Assembly (NCBI GenBank): GCA_041497995.1
Contig: JBGQHM010000038.1
Coordinates: 1 to 28,636, forward strand
Reading direction: 5' to 3'
From: DATKMS01 sp041497995
GTDB taxonomy: Bacteria > Desulfobacterota > Binatia > HRBIN30
Length of the DNA stretch: 28,636 bases
The notes beneath the pieces were generated by a model. It saw nothing but the letters and a program-made list of their open reading frames with translations, made no database searches and was not told the DNA's origin. This document shows positions 12,221 to 24,660 of this stretch, piece after piece. Every line of letters begins with the position of its first letter. Position 1 is the stretch's first letter. Both the position numbers and the translations under genes were made by a program.

Positions 12221-14410
12221 CTATCGCCGCGCGGTCGGAACCCAGACCCGAAAAGCAGAGCCCCTGCCCGCGGCGCTGTCGACGGAGATTGTCCCGCCGA
12301 GCAGTTCGACCAGCCGGCGAGCGATGTACAGTCCGAGCCCGACACCGGGATAGGGGCGGGTCATTGATGAATCGCCCTGCCGAAAGAGATCGAAGATCAC
12401 GGGCAGCATGTCCGGCAGGATGCCGATCCCGGTGTCGATCACCTCGAACTGCACGCCGCCGTCGCGCGCGCTCACGTCCACCCGTACGCGTCCCTGCTCA
12501 GTAAACTTCATGGCATTGCTGATCAGGTTCTTCAATACGACTTTGAGTTTCACCGGGTCGGTGCACACATGCGGCAGATCCGCCGCGTGGCCCCATTCGA
12601 AATGCACGCCCGATTTCTGCTGCAGATCGTGGGTCTCGGCATCGATCTGCTCGATCAGGTCGGGCACCGCGATGTCGTGCAGGTCCAACGGCGACTGCCC
12701 GGCCTCCAGCCGGCTCATGTCGAGAGTCGCGGTAATCAGTTCGAGCAGGTTGTAGGCGTTGGTTTGCGTGCGTTGCAGGGCGTCCCGCTGGTCCACCGTC
12801 AGCGGTCCGAGCTCTCCCTCGAGCAGCAATTCATTGTAGCCCATGATGATGTTGAGCGGCGTGCGCAGCTCATGCGACATGGTCGCCACGAAGTCCGACT
12901 TGAGACGATTCGCGTGTTCGAGTTCCTCGAGCGTCCGCGCATGCTCGATGGTCACCGAAGCGAGGTGCGAGGTGCCGGTGGCGATGCGCTCTTGCACGCG
13001 GCTGAAGGTGGCGCCGCGATCGCGGTAGCCGGCGATCTGCAGGCCGCAGAGGTCTTTCCCGCGGCGCAGCGCCGTGTACAGCAACACCCCAATCCCCAGT
13101 TCCTCTGCGACGGATCGGACCAACGGGTGTATCGACTCGGCCGGCCGCACCTGCACGACGTCTGCGTCGCACAAGTGGGCGTGAACCCCAGCAAACAGGT
13201 CACTGGTCAGACGCAGCGCGCGTACCGCTTCCCACTGTTCGGGACTGCCACCGTAGTGCGCCAGGGGAACGTAGATACTCTCCCGCGGGTGAGCCAGCAG
13301 CGTGGCGCTGAAATCGCAAGGCAGAATCTCGGTGGTGCGGTGGCACAAGCGTTCGAGCAGGGTGGGCAACGCCAGCGAGGTGATCAGCTCGTTGCCCATG
13401 CGTGCGAGGGCCCGCGCGACTTGCGCCTCCTCTTGCCGCGCGATCTCGACGCGCTTGTGCTCGATTCCGATGGCGATCTCGTCGGCCACCGCGCGCAGCG
13501 CGCCGCAGGTGAAGTCGGACAGTGCCCGGCGTGCGAACAGCGCGAGCACTCCAACCGTTCGGTCTTCAACGGCGAGCGGATAGCCCGCGAAGGCGAGCAG
13601 CTGCTCGCGCCGCGCCCACTCCTGGTCGGGGACCCGCGGGTCGCCGATCACGTGGTTGGACACGTACGGTGCGCGCTCCGCTGCAATGCGACCGATCGGC
13701 TCTTGGCTCAGCGGCACACACCGGTCGGGACTGTCGAGCTGGGTGGGCAGTCCGGCACCCGCCTGCAGCGCGAGCCGCTCACCGTCATCGTCCATGGTCC
13801 AGATACGCGCCGCCGCGGCGTTCAAATGGCGCACAACGCCCTCGGCGCAACCCTGCAGAATCACCCGCAGGTCGCCACCTCGGGTGAGGGCAACGCCCAC
13901 GTCCGCGCCCAACGCCGCCAGGCGTGCACGCTCCGCCGCTTCCGCTTCCGCTTGCAAGCGCTCGCGTCGCATGACGGCCTCGCGCAGCTCGCGCTCGACC
14001 GCTGGGACCAAGCGCGTCAGATTGTTCTTGAGCAGGTAGTCGTGGGCGCCCGCCTTCATCGCCGTCACGGCGACGTCCTCGCCGATCTCACCCGAGATGA
14101 TGATGAAGGGCAGGTCGAGCCCGCTCTCGTGGACCACGGCGAGCGCCGCGGCACCGCTGAAGGCCGGCAGCACCCAGTCTGCCAGCACCACGTCCCAGCT
14201 CCGCTCCTTCAGCGCGGCGTTCATGGCTGCCGCGGTTTCCACGCGCTCGGACTCCACGTCATACCCACCGCGCCGGAGCTCGAGCTGTACCAGCTCCGCG
14301 TCGCCCTCGGAATCCTCGACCTGCAAGGCGCACAGGTGAGTCGTTGTGCTGGTTCGCGCGACCGCGGTAGGCCGACTCGTGTCCGTCGTCATGAGTCGCG
14401 CCGTACTCAT
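12221..14410 (-). CDS. Hybrid signalling protein: receiver-GAF-GAF-histidine kinase
   Basis: A 729-residue soluble sensor kinase. Residues 26-145 are a receiver domain: acidic pair Glu32-Asp33, phospho-acceptor Asp78 in VLADWVLP, and Lys128. Two GAF-like sensory domains follow (about 165-320 and 335-485). The kinase core has His513 in MSHELRTPLN, an N box at NLISNAMKF (about 629-637), DTGIGI (659-664) and GVGLGLYIARRL (689-700). No membrane segments are seen. The start ATG overlaps the stop of the upstream kinase gene by four bases (ATGA), so the two are coupled. Because its receiver is at the N-terminus, the upstream kinase may phosphorylate it, forming a phosphorelay; this is inferred from order and coupling. 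What the GAF domains bind is unknown. Confidence 0.9.
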   Translation of the reverse strand: MSTARLMTTDTSRPTAVARTSTTTHLCALQVEDSEGDAELVQLELRRGGYDVESERVETAAAMNAALKERSWDVVLADWVLPAFSGAAALAVVHESGLDLPFIIISGEIGEDVAVTAMKAGAHDYLLKNNLTRLVPAVERELREAVMRRERLQAEAEAAERARLAALGADVGVALTRGGDLRVILQGCAEGVVRHLNAAAARIWTMDDDGERLALQAGAGLPTQLDSPDRCVPLSQEPIGRIAAERAPYVSNHVIGDPRVPDQEWARREQLLAFAGYPLAVEDRTVGVLALFARRALSDFTCGALRAVADEIAIGIEHKRVEIARQEEAQVARALARMGNELITSLALPTLLERLCHRTTEILPCDFSATLLAHPRESIYVPLAHYGGSPEQWEAVRALRLTSDLFAGVHAHLCDADVVQVRPAESIHPLVRSVAEELGIGVLLYTALRRGKDLCGLQIAGYRDRGATFSRVQERIATGTSHLASVTIEHARTLEELEHANRLKSDFVATMSHELRTPLNIIMGYNELLLEGELGPLTVDQRDALQRTQTNAYNLLELITATLDMSRLEAGQSPLDLHDIAVPDLIEQIDAETHDLQQKSGVHFEWGHAADLPHVCTDPVKLKVVLKNLISNAMKFTEQGRVRVDVSARDGGVQFEVIDTGIGILPDMLPVIFDLFRQGDSSMTRPYPGVGLGLYIARRLVELLGGTISVDSAAGRGSAFRVWVPTARR

Positions 14411-17193
14411 ACGCGCTCGGTAGACTGCACCTGAGGCTCCGCCACACCCGCCGGCAAGGTGAAGGAGAACGTCGCGCCGTGGTCCACCGCCGCCTCAGGC
14501 CATATGCGCCCCCTGTGCCGGTGGATGATGCGCTGGGCGATGGCCAGGCCGACACCGGTGCCCTCGAACTCTTCGGCACGGTGCAGTCGCTTGAACACCC
14601 CGAACAGCTTGTCGGCGTAGCGCATGTCGAAGCCCGTGCCGTTGTCGCGCACGAAGTACACGAGGGTATCCTGCTCGCTTATGCCGCCAACCTCGATGAT
14701 CGCCGGTGTGCGCCCGCGCGTGTACTTCAATGCGTTGGACAGTAAGTTGATCCACACCTGCTTGAGCAGCGTCGGGTCGCCGTGGCACGGCGGCAAGTCG
14801 CCGATGCGCAGGTCGAGCTGCCGCCCTTGCAGCTCCGCCGTCAGCTCTCCGATGACTTCACCCACCAACTTGGCGGTATTGATGGTCTGCTTGCTCAACG
14901 GCTGTCGGCTCAGGCGCGAGAAGCGCAGTAGATCCTCAATTAACTCCGCCATGCGTTGCGCGCCGGTTTGGACTCGCTGCAAGTACTCCTGGCCTTTCAC
15001 AGGTAGCGATGGGCCAAAGTCCTCCAGCACGGCCTTCGAGAAGCCGCTGACTGCGCGCAGCGGCGCGCGCAGGTCGTGCGACACAGAGTAGCCGAACGCT
15101 TCGAGCTCCTTGTTCGCCGCTTCCAGCTCGGCAGTGCGCTCGACGACGCGTTGTTCCAGCTCGGCATTGAGCTGCGCAATCGCGTCTTCAGCTCGTTTGC
15201 GCTCCGTAATGTCGCGCACGATCGTCACGGCACCAATCCGTTTTCCGCCGGCGTGCAGCGGCGCGTACGAGGAGATGACCGGCACCGCCGTACCGTTCTT
15301 GCGAAAGAAGACGTACTCGATATTCCCGCTGGTTTCGCCGAAGTCGTAGGCCCGTTCCAGCGCACAGTCGCTGCGCGGAAATGGACGCCCGTCCGGGTAG
15401 TGGTGATGAACGCTCTCGTGCAACGGTCGCCCGATAAGCTCGGCTGGTGTGAAGCCGAACGTCCGTTCCGCCTCCGGGTTCATGAAGGTCACGCAGCCGT
15501 CGTCATTGGTGACAAAAATGGATTCAGCAGCTCCCTCGGTAATGCTCTGCAGAAGGTGGAACTGATCGCGCAGCTGTTCCTCGGCGCGCCGGCGGTCGGT
15601 GACGTCTTGCTTGATGGCGATGAAATGACTGATCGCGCCGTTTGAACGAACGGGGGTGATGGTCATTTCTTCAGTGTAGAGGGTACCGTCCTTGCGCCGA
15701 TTGAGAACCTGCTCCGACCACACGTGCCCGCTGGAGATGGTTTCCCAGAGGCGCGCGTAGAATGATGGCTCCTGCAGCCCCGACTTGAGCAGGCGTGGGT
15801 TTTGACCCATCGCCTCCTCCGCCGTGTACCCCGTGAGGCGTGTGAAGGCGGGGTTCACCCAGAGGATCGTTCCGTTGCGGTCGGTGATCACGATGGCGTT
15901 GGCGGCGGCCTCCAAGGCCGTACTCTGCAGCGCCATGTGCGCCGCGGCCCGCTGGCGCTCGGTGATGTCGCGGATGAAGCTGCAAAATATTTCCTGGTCG
16001 GCCAGAAAGACCGCACTCACCTCCACGTCGATGGCGGATCCGTCAGCATGCCTATGCTGGGTTTCGAAGCGCGCCCATCCTCGGCTGCGTACCTCCGCAA
16101 GGCGGTCGCGTGTTTGCTCTGGCGTCTCGACGCACTCTAGCTCGCGGATGTGCATCGACCGCAGCGCCTCCCGGCTGCGGCCGACAGCGGCACAGTACGC
16201 ATCGTTGGCATCGATCAAGCGGCCGTGGGCATCGAGGACGACGAAGCCGTCTGTCGTCGTGCGGACCAGTGCCTGGTATCGCTGCTCGCTCTCGCGCAGG
16301 GCCTTCTCCGCCTGCTTGCGTTTGGTGACGTCGCGCGCGTTCACCAGCAAGCCGTGCACGACTGGGTCGTCCAACAGGTTTCTGGCCGCGGCTTCCACGT
16401 AGCGCCATGAGCCATCCTTGTGACGAAAGCGGTATTCGCCAATGCCCGTGGCCCGACTGTGCGGTAGCGCCTCGTCGATCGCTTGACGTACCCGTTTGGC
16501 GTCGTCGGGGTGAACAAAGTCGAACGCATTCCTCCCAAGGAGCTCATCAGGCGTGAAGCCACAGGCGAACCGGTGGGAGGGGCTGGCATAGCGGTAGGTT
16601 CCGTCGGCGTTGACGATCGCTACCAGGTCCAGGGAGTGTTCGATCAGCGAACGGAAGTGTTCCTCGCTTTCGCGCAATGCCGTAGAGATCCGCGTGGACT
16701 CCGTGATGTCGAGCACGGAGACGAGGACTCTGCCAAGGTCGTGTTCGTGGCCTGGCAACGTTGAGAAGCAGAGGGAGAGCACCATCGCCTTGCCGATCGT
16801 GCTGACAATAGGAATCTCACACTCGAAGGCGGTCTTCCCTTCGGCCAACATCACCAGCTGATCCTTGAACACTGCGAGCGATGCCTCCGTGAAGTAGCGC
16901 AGCAGGTGACGTTGGAGGCCGGCCTTAGACCTCGCGCCGACAAGTTTCAGGCTGCGCTGATTGCAGTCGAGAATCCTCACTAGGCCCGCCATGTGCGCCA
17001 CTTCCTCGGGATGAGTGTCGAGGTGCGCACGCACGTCGGTTACGCCGCACTGACGCAGCTCTGTGAAGCGGGCAGCGATGGCGGAGAAGTCCTGCTCCCA
17101 CAGGGACACCGGCGCGTTCTCAAAGAGGGTTCGGTACCGTGCCTCGCTCTCGCGCAGCAGCCCTTCAGATTGTGTGCGCTCGCGGATGCTCAT
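14407..17193 (-). CDS. Multi-PAS histidine kinase
   Basis: A 928-residue cytoplasmic sensor kinase with five PAS domains in series at about 10-165 (divergent), 178-292, 300-413, 417-536 and 545-667. Each ends in the typical DITERxxA-type linker. A coiled coil (about 672-697) joins them to the kinase core, with His706 in VSHDLRAPLRAVSG, an N box NLLSNALKYT near 816, DNGTGFD near 850 and GTGVGLAIAQRI near 877. The kinase core resembles those of bacteriophytochrome-type kinases, but there is no chromophore domain. I chose the ATG at 17193, with GGAG eight bases upstream; GTG 17304 and ATG 17214 are in-frame alternatives. It overlaps the hybrid kinase gene by ATGA and probably acts with it. Signals are unknown. 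Confidence 0.9.
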   Translation of the reverse strand: MSIRERTQSEGLLRESEARYRTLFENAPVSLWEQDFSAIAARFTELRQCGVTDVRAHLDTHPEEVAHMAGLVRILDCNQRSLKLVGARSKAGLQRHLLRYFTEASLAVFKDQLVMLAEGKTAFECEIPIVSTIGKAMVLSLCFSTLPGHEHDLGRVLVSVLDITESTRISTALRESEEHFRSLIEHSLDLVAIVNADGTYRYASPSHRFACGFTPDELLGRNAFDFVHPDDAKRVRQAIDEALPHSRATGIGEYRFRHKDGSWRYVEAAARNLLDDPVVHGLLVNARDVTKRKQAEKALRESEQRYQALVRTTTDGFVVLDAHGRLIDANDAYCAAVGRSREALRSMHIRELECVETPEQTRDRLAEVRSRGWARFETQHRHADGSAIDVEVSAVFLADQEIFCSFIRDITERQRAAAHMALQSTALEAAANAIVITDRNGTILWVNPAFTRLTGYTAEEAMGQNPRLLKSGLQEPSFYARLWETISSGHVWSEQVLNRRKDGTLYTEEMTITPVRSNGAISHFIAIKQDVTDRRRAEEQLRDQFHLLQSITEGAAESIFVTNDDGCVTFMNPEAERTFGFTPAELIGRPLHESVHHHYPDGRPFPRSDCALERAYDFGETSGNIEYVFFRKNGTAVPVISSYAPLHAGGKRIGAVTIVRDITERKRAEDAIAQLNAELEQRVVERTAELEAANKELEAFGYSVSHDLRAPLRAVSGFSKAVLEDFGPSLPVKGQEYLQRVQTGAQRMAELIEDLLRFSRLSRQPLSKQTINTAKLVGEVIGELTAELQGRQLDLRIGDLPPCHGDPTLLKQVWINLLSNALKYTRGRTPAIIEVGGISEQDTLVYFVRDNGTGFDMRYADKLFGVFKRLHRAEEFEGTGVGLAIAQRIIHRHRGRIWPEAAVDHGATFSFTLPAGVAEPQVQSTERV

Positions 17194-17621
17194 GTTGCGG
17201 GCTCCGACTTTCATTGGGATCGCCTGTGAGTCGCTCGACTTAGAGAAAGGCTTCGGTGGCGCGCGTTCAGAATCTCCCCTTTCCCCGAGTCCACGAGCAG
17301 ACACCGTGCCAATTGATCAACAAGGTAAACACGCCCGGCGTTCCGATTGGCCGATTCTTGCGCCTAGGAAATCAAGTGCAATTGGGAACGGTCTCAGGCC
17401 TTGTGGCCCGACCTCTCAGTAGAAGTACTGGGAGGGAGTAGGGGAAGGATTGGGCCACATTCCACCACCCGCTCGACCATCCTCCCGTGCCCGCCGCCGT
17501 GGCGAGCAACAACACGTGCGCGCTCCGTGCAACGTTTCGTGCGAACGCAGCGGCGCTGGCGGGACGGGTCTTGCCATACGCCTACCCTTTTTCGGCTCAA
17601 GGCCGATGACAGCGGACGGGT
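17194..17621. other. Intergenic region between argJ and the multi-PAS kinase gene
   Basis: About 430 bp without a convincing gene. It should hold the promoter of the leftward kinase operon, but no good sigma-70 match stands out. Two possible upstream starts of the kinase (17214, 17304) lie in it. An 8-bp inverted repeat, TGTGGCCC (17402-17409) with GGGCCACA (17452-17459), brackets a purine-rich stretch and could be an operator or a weak fold. The frames open across it look like antisense of nothing known. Confidence 0.4.
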
Positions 17622-18842
17622 TCAGGTTCGGTACGCCGAGTTGAAGCGCACGTAGTCGAGACTCAAGTCTGACGTGAACCGGTGCGCCACGGCGTTGCCG
17701 GCGTGCAGGTGGATCGTCAGTGTGAACTCGGGGCGCTGCACAACCGCGGCGGCGCGTCGTTCCACTCGTCCGACGATCTCCTCGCCCCGGCGCACCACTT
17801 GGATGTCGTCGAGATAAACGTCTACCTTCTGCGGGTCGAAGACTGCGCCGCTGTAACCCGCCGCGCAAATGATCCGCCCGGTGTAGGGGTCGCCGCCGAA
17901 GAAGGCGGCTTTGCAGAGCGGCGAGCGCGCGATGGTATCGGCGACGCGCTCGGCATCGCGCACGCTGCGCGCTCCGTGCACGCGAATGTCGATAAGCTTG
18001 GTCGCCCCTTCGCCGTCTTTGACGACCATGCGCGCCAGAGTGGTCAGGACGCGAGTGACCGCGGCGCAAAACTCGGGGAAGGCGCGTGCGGACGGCGTCA
18101 ACTGCCGATTGCCAGCGAGGCCGTTCGCTAAGAGCACAAGGGTGTCGTTGGTGCTGGTGTCGCCGTCGACCACCGCGGCGTTGAACGACTGCGGCAGCGC
18201 CACTTTGAGCACCCGCCGCAGCGCCGCTGGCGAGGCTGCGACGTCCGTCATGACGTAGGTGAGATTCGTGGCATGTGGCAGCGTCATGCGCGGCGCGATC
18301 ATGCCGGCCCCCTTGGTCATGCCGGCGATGGTGACCTCGCGTCCGTCGACGACCATGCCTTCCGTAGCAAACTTGGGGAAGGCATCGGTCGTCATGATGC
18401 CCTCCAGGGCGTCATGAAAGCCGTCGGGCGACAGGTGGCGACAGGCGTCACGGACTCCCTTGCGCACGCGGTCGCGGGGGACGGGAACACCGATGCGTCC
18501 CGTCGACGACGGAATGACCAGCCGTTCGTTGATACCGAGTGCGCGTGCCACGATCGCGCACATCTCGCGTGCCAGCGCGACGCCGTCACGACCGGTGTAG
18601 GCGTTGGCGTTTCCGCTGTTGATGACCAGCGCTTGCAGGCGCCCCACCTTCGCCCGCTCGATCCCCACCAGCACCGGCGCGGCTTTGACTCGGTTCGTCG
18701 TGAACGCTGCGGCGGCCGCCGCCGGCACGTCCGACGCGATCACCGCAACGTCGCGCTTGCGGCTTTCCTTCAAGCCGCAGCGGACGCCGGCAAAGCGGAA
18801 CCCGGGCACACGAATTGGGATCTGACGGACACGGACTTTCAT
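17622..18842 (-). CDS. argJ: Glutamate N-acetyltransferase / amino-acid acetyltransferase
   Basis: A 406-residue enzyme of arginine synthesis. It moves acetyl groups from acetylornithine to glutamate and, if bifunctional, also uses acetyl-CoA. Family features seen: VINSGNANAYTG near 74-84, STGRIGVPVP (113-122), MTKGAGMIAP (175-184), DGDTSTNDT (226-234), VKDGEGATKLI near 274, and the typical C-terminal YVRFNSAYRT. ArgJ is made as a precursor that cuts itself before a Thr in a MATML-like motif. Here the site reads RMTLPHATNL, about four residues longer than the usual PNMATML, with Thr192 the likely nucleophile. The gene follows secA on the same strand, separated by a 118-bp palindromic repeat region, and no good ribosome-binding site precedes the ATG. 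It may be the last gene of the cluster. Confidence 0.93.
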   Translation of the reverse strand: MKVRVRQIPIRVPGFRFAGVRCGLKESRKRDVAVIASDVPAAAAAAFTTNRVKAAPVLVGIERAKVGRLQALVINSGNANAYTGRDGVALAREMCAIVARALGINERLVIPSSTGRIGVPVPRDRVRKGVRDACRHLSPDGFHDALEGIMTTDAFPKFATEGMVVDGREVTIAGMTKGAGMIAPRMTLPHATNLTYVMTDVAASPAALRRVLKVALPQSFNAAVVDGDTSTNDTLVLLANGLAGNRQLTPSARAFPEFCAAVTRVLTTLARMVVKDGEGATKLIDIRVHGARSVRDAERVADTIARSPLCKAAFFGGDPYTGRIICAAGYSGAVFDPQKVDVYLDDIQVVRRGEEIVGRVERRAAAVVQRPEFTLTIHLHAGNAVAHRFTSDLSLDYVRFNSAYRT

Positions 18843-18854
18843 GGGGGAGGGCCG

Positions 18855-18951
18855 TCAGCAGTCAGCTCTCAGCCGTCAGCTTTTGGGCCGCATCCAAGAT
18901 TCTCGGTCATCTTCTTACCTCTCAAGCTGATTGCTGAGAGCTGACTGCTGA
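18855..18951. repeat. Long palindromic repeat between secA and argJ
   Basis: TCAGCAGTCAGCTCTCAGC (18855-18873) and its exact reverse complement (18933-18951) form a 19-bp stem. After a 2x2 mismatch it continues as TCAGCTT (18876-18882) pairing with AAGCTGA (18924-18930), leaving a loop of about 41 nt. Arms built of degenerate TCAGC units are common dispersed extragenic palindromes in environmental bacteria. Read on the minus strand it would form a stable hairpin after secA. It has no U-tract, so it may stabilise the secA message or reduce read-through into argJ. Confidence 0.8.
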
Positions 18952-18960
18952 TAGCTTCCT

Positions 18961-22581
<3,621 letters not shown>

Positions 22582-22690
22582 ACCTCTATACGGCAGTCGG
22601 GCGGACCTCAGGCCCGCGTTACGGTGTTTGCGGTGTCCATGTGCGGCGAAAACCCTAGCAGGTTAGCGGGTCTGATGCATCTCTCCGCCC

Positions 22691-23551
22691 TCAGCGTTCG
22701 ATGCGCACGGCGGAGTCGACCTTCTGGCCCATGAACCGACCCCCGACCTTCACGAAACGGTCGGGAACGTCGGTGACGAAGAAGCTCACCGACCCGGCCC
22801 CCGAACGTCGCGCCAGCCCGTAGCGGATCAGCGTCTCACGTACTGTGTCGGCTGTCGTGCGCGCCGAGTCGACCAGCGTGACCTTGTCGCCCATCACGTC
22901 AGCGATGACGCCGGCCAGCAGGGGATAGTGCGTGCAGCCCAACACGAGGGTGTCGATGCCACTGCGTTTCAAGCTAGTCAGGTACACGGCGGCGGTGCTG
23001 TGTGCCACTTCGTTGTCGACCCAGCCCTCTTCGGCGAGTGGAACGAAGAGTGGACACGCGCGCGTGTAGATTTCCAGGTCGGGCCGCAGACTCTTGAGCG
23101 CGCGCGTGTACAAACCGCTAGCGATCGTCGTCTCTGTGCCGATGACGCCGACCTTGCCATTGCGGGTTTGCGTGACTGCGGCCTGCGCGCCCGGCTCGAT
23201 GACGCCAATCACCGGGATGTCGAAGCGTTCGCGAAGTGCATCGAGTCCGACGGCCGCGGCGCTGTTGCACGCCACAACCAGCATCTTGATGCCTTTGTCG
23301 GCGAGGAAGTCGGAATTCTCGATGGCGTATCGTCGGACGGTCTCCGCCGATTTGGTGCCGTAGGGGTGGCGCGCCGTGTCGCCGAGGTAGATGAGATTCT
23401 CGTGCGGCAGCAGCTCCGTAATTTCGTGGAGCACGGTCAAACCACCGACGCCGGAGTCGAACACCCCGATCGCTGCAGCGACCACACTTGCCGGTGCCTT
23501 CGGATGCCCGGCCGGGCGCGCGCCGTTGGGACTGCGTCGGGCGGACTTCAT
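22691..23551 (-). CDS. murI: Glutamate racemase
   Basis: Interconverts L- and D-glutamate for peptidoglycan; 286 residues, cytoplasmic. Motifs: GVFDSGVGGLTVL (29-41), YLGDTARHPYGTKS (55-68), catalytic Cys95 in VVACNSAAA (usually CNTA), and catalytic Cys206 in LVLGCTHYPLL. A basic, Pro-rich extension of about 25 residues precedes the enzyme fold. The ATG at 23551 has GGGGGTG nearby and overlaps the stop of the radical SAM gene by ATGA, so the two are coupled. It is separated from secA downstream by 109 bp with no clear terminator. Confidence 0.96.
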   Translation of the reverse strand: MKSARRSPNGARPAGHPKAPASVVAAAIGVFDSGVGGLTVLHEITELLPHENLIYLGDTARHPYGTKSAETVRRYAIENSDFLADKGIKMLVVACNSAAAVGLDALRERFDIPVIGVIEPGAQAAVTQTRNGKVGVIGTETTIASGLYTRALKSLRPDLEIYTRACPLFVPLAEEGWVDNEVAHSTAAVYLTSLKRSGIDTLVLGCTHYPLLAGVIADVMGDKVTLVDSARTTADTVRETLIRYGLARRSGAGSVSFFVTDVPDRFVKVGGRFMGQKVDSAVRIER

Positions 23552-24645
23552 GACACCCCCGCCACCAACCGATGCGCGACTTCGCGATCAGGTGGTGCCT
23601 CGCCAAAAACCTTCTCCCAAACTCCCGCAGGTTCCATGCAAATGTAGAGCGGCATACGGTCATCCACGTCGCGCAACCACTCTAGCATCCGCCGGTACAT
23701 TTTCACCCGCAAGCCGCGCCAGATGCGCTCCTTGCCGTCAGGGCCGGGCACCAACTCGGTGGTGAGCAGCGGGCCGCGTTGCGGCCGCGCTTTGATGGCT
23801 GCCTTTAGCCGTGGAGTCATGCGCAAGCTGCCGAGACTCACCCACGCGATACGCCGCGTGTCGAGGCGGCGGAAGATGATATCGATCGCGTCGCGATAGC
23901 CGTTCTCCCAATCATCGTGAGCGATGAGCGGATCGAAATGGAACCCGATCTTGTAACCGGCGGCCTGCACACGTGCGGCGGCGGCGACGCGGTCTTCCAG
24001 TGGGATGGTACCGGCTTCCTCTGCGGCGACGATGGCGGGTGCGTTGACCGACCAGGAAACGACGACGCGCTCCTTCGGATCGAGGTGCAGCAGGTTGTCG
24101 ATGCAATCGCTCTTCGTCTTCAGTTCGAGCAGGGCATTGGTGCGCGCTGCGAAGAACGGCACGAGCTCGCACGACAGATCGGTGAGGTGATCGAGCGCGA
24201 GGCTGTCCGCGAGCTCGCCGGTGCCAATGCGAAACGTCCGCTCTGGATGCGCGCGCAAGACGGCGTCGATTTCTGCCAACCCGTCGGCCACGTTGGTGAT
24301 CGCCTTCACCGCCGGGTTGTTGGCCAGGTAGTCCTGGAGAAAGCAGTAGCTGCAGTCGAACGGGCAGTTCGACGCGAAGTTCATGACCAGGTAGTTGCAG
24401 CACACCATGCCGGTCGTGCCAGCGGGGCAATGCTGCAGGAACGATCCGCGGTGCCGCTGCACGATGAACCGCCGCTTCCCTGCCGCGAATCCGTCCGGAG
24501 GCTCTGCGACGCGGAGATCGTCGATCACCTGCGTCGGCGTGTCGGGCAGACGCGCGCGCACACGACGCGCCAGCGGCGACTCCGCCTCGCTCCGCTCGAT
24601 CCACACACTCGTCGGGAGCCACGGCCTTCTAGACGCTTCACGCAT
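23548..24645 (-). CDS. SPL-family (spore photoproduct lyase-like) radical SAM protein
   Basis: A 365-residue iron-sulfur enzyme. The radical SAM cluster motif is CPFDCSYC (CxxxCxxC, near 94-101), preceded by YLVMNFASN and followed by FLQDYLANNP as in spore photoproduct lyases. Later stretches RIGTGELADSLALDHLT, LLELKTKSD, VVSWSVNAP and YKIGFHFDPLIAHDDWENGY are typical of the SPL family. True SplB repairs UV lesions in spores, but relatives are common in non-spore-formers and their substrates are unknown. The ATG at 24645 (GTG at 24648 is possible) lies in a short degenerate repeat with GTGAA and GTGATG words and lacks a ribosome-binding site, so a later start such as the GTG of VWIERSEAES is possible. 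It overlaps murI by four bases and follows the unknown gene by about 15 bp. Confidence 0.9.
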   Translation of the reverse strand: MREASRRPWLPTSVWIERSEAESPLARRVRARLPDTPTQVIDDLRVAEPPDGFAAGKRRFIVQRHRGSFLQHCPAGTTGMVCCNYLVMNFASNCPFDCSYCFLQDYLANNPAVKAITNVADGLAEIDAVLRAHPERTFRIGTGELADSLALDHLTDLSCELVPFFAARTNALLELKTKSDCIDNLLHLDPKERVVVSWSVNAPAIVAAEEAGTIPLEDRVAAAARVQAAGYKIGFHFDPLIAHDDWENGYRDAIDIIFRRLDTRRIAWVSLGSLRMTPRLKAAIKARPQRGPLLTTELVPGPDGKERIWRGLRVKMYRRMLEWLRDVDDRMPLYICMEPAGVWEKVFGEAPPDREVAHRLVAGVS

Positions 24646-24660
24646 CACGTTTCACGGTCT

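Noticed and set aside
12569..14434. Plus-strand open frame of about 620 codons
   Set aside because: It is exactly opposite the receiver-GAF-kinase gene. Its composition is that of reverse-complemented GC-rich coding DNA and no motif is present.
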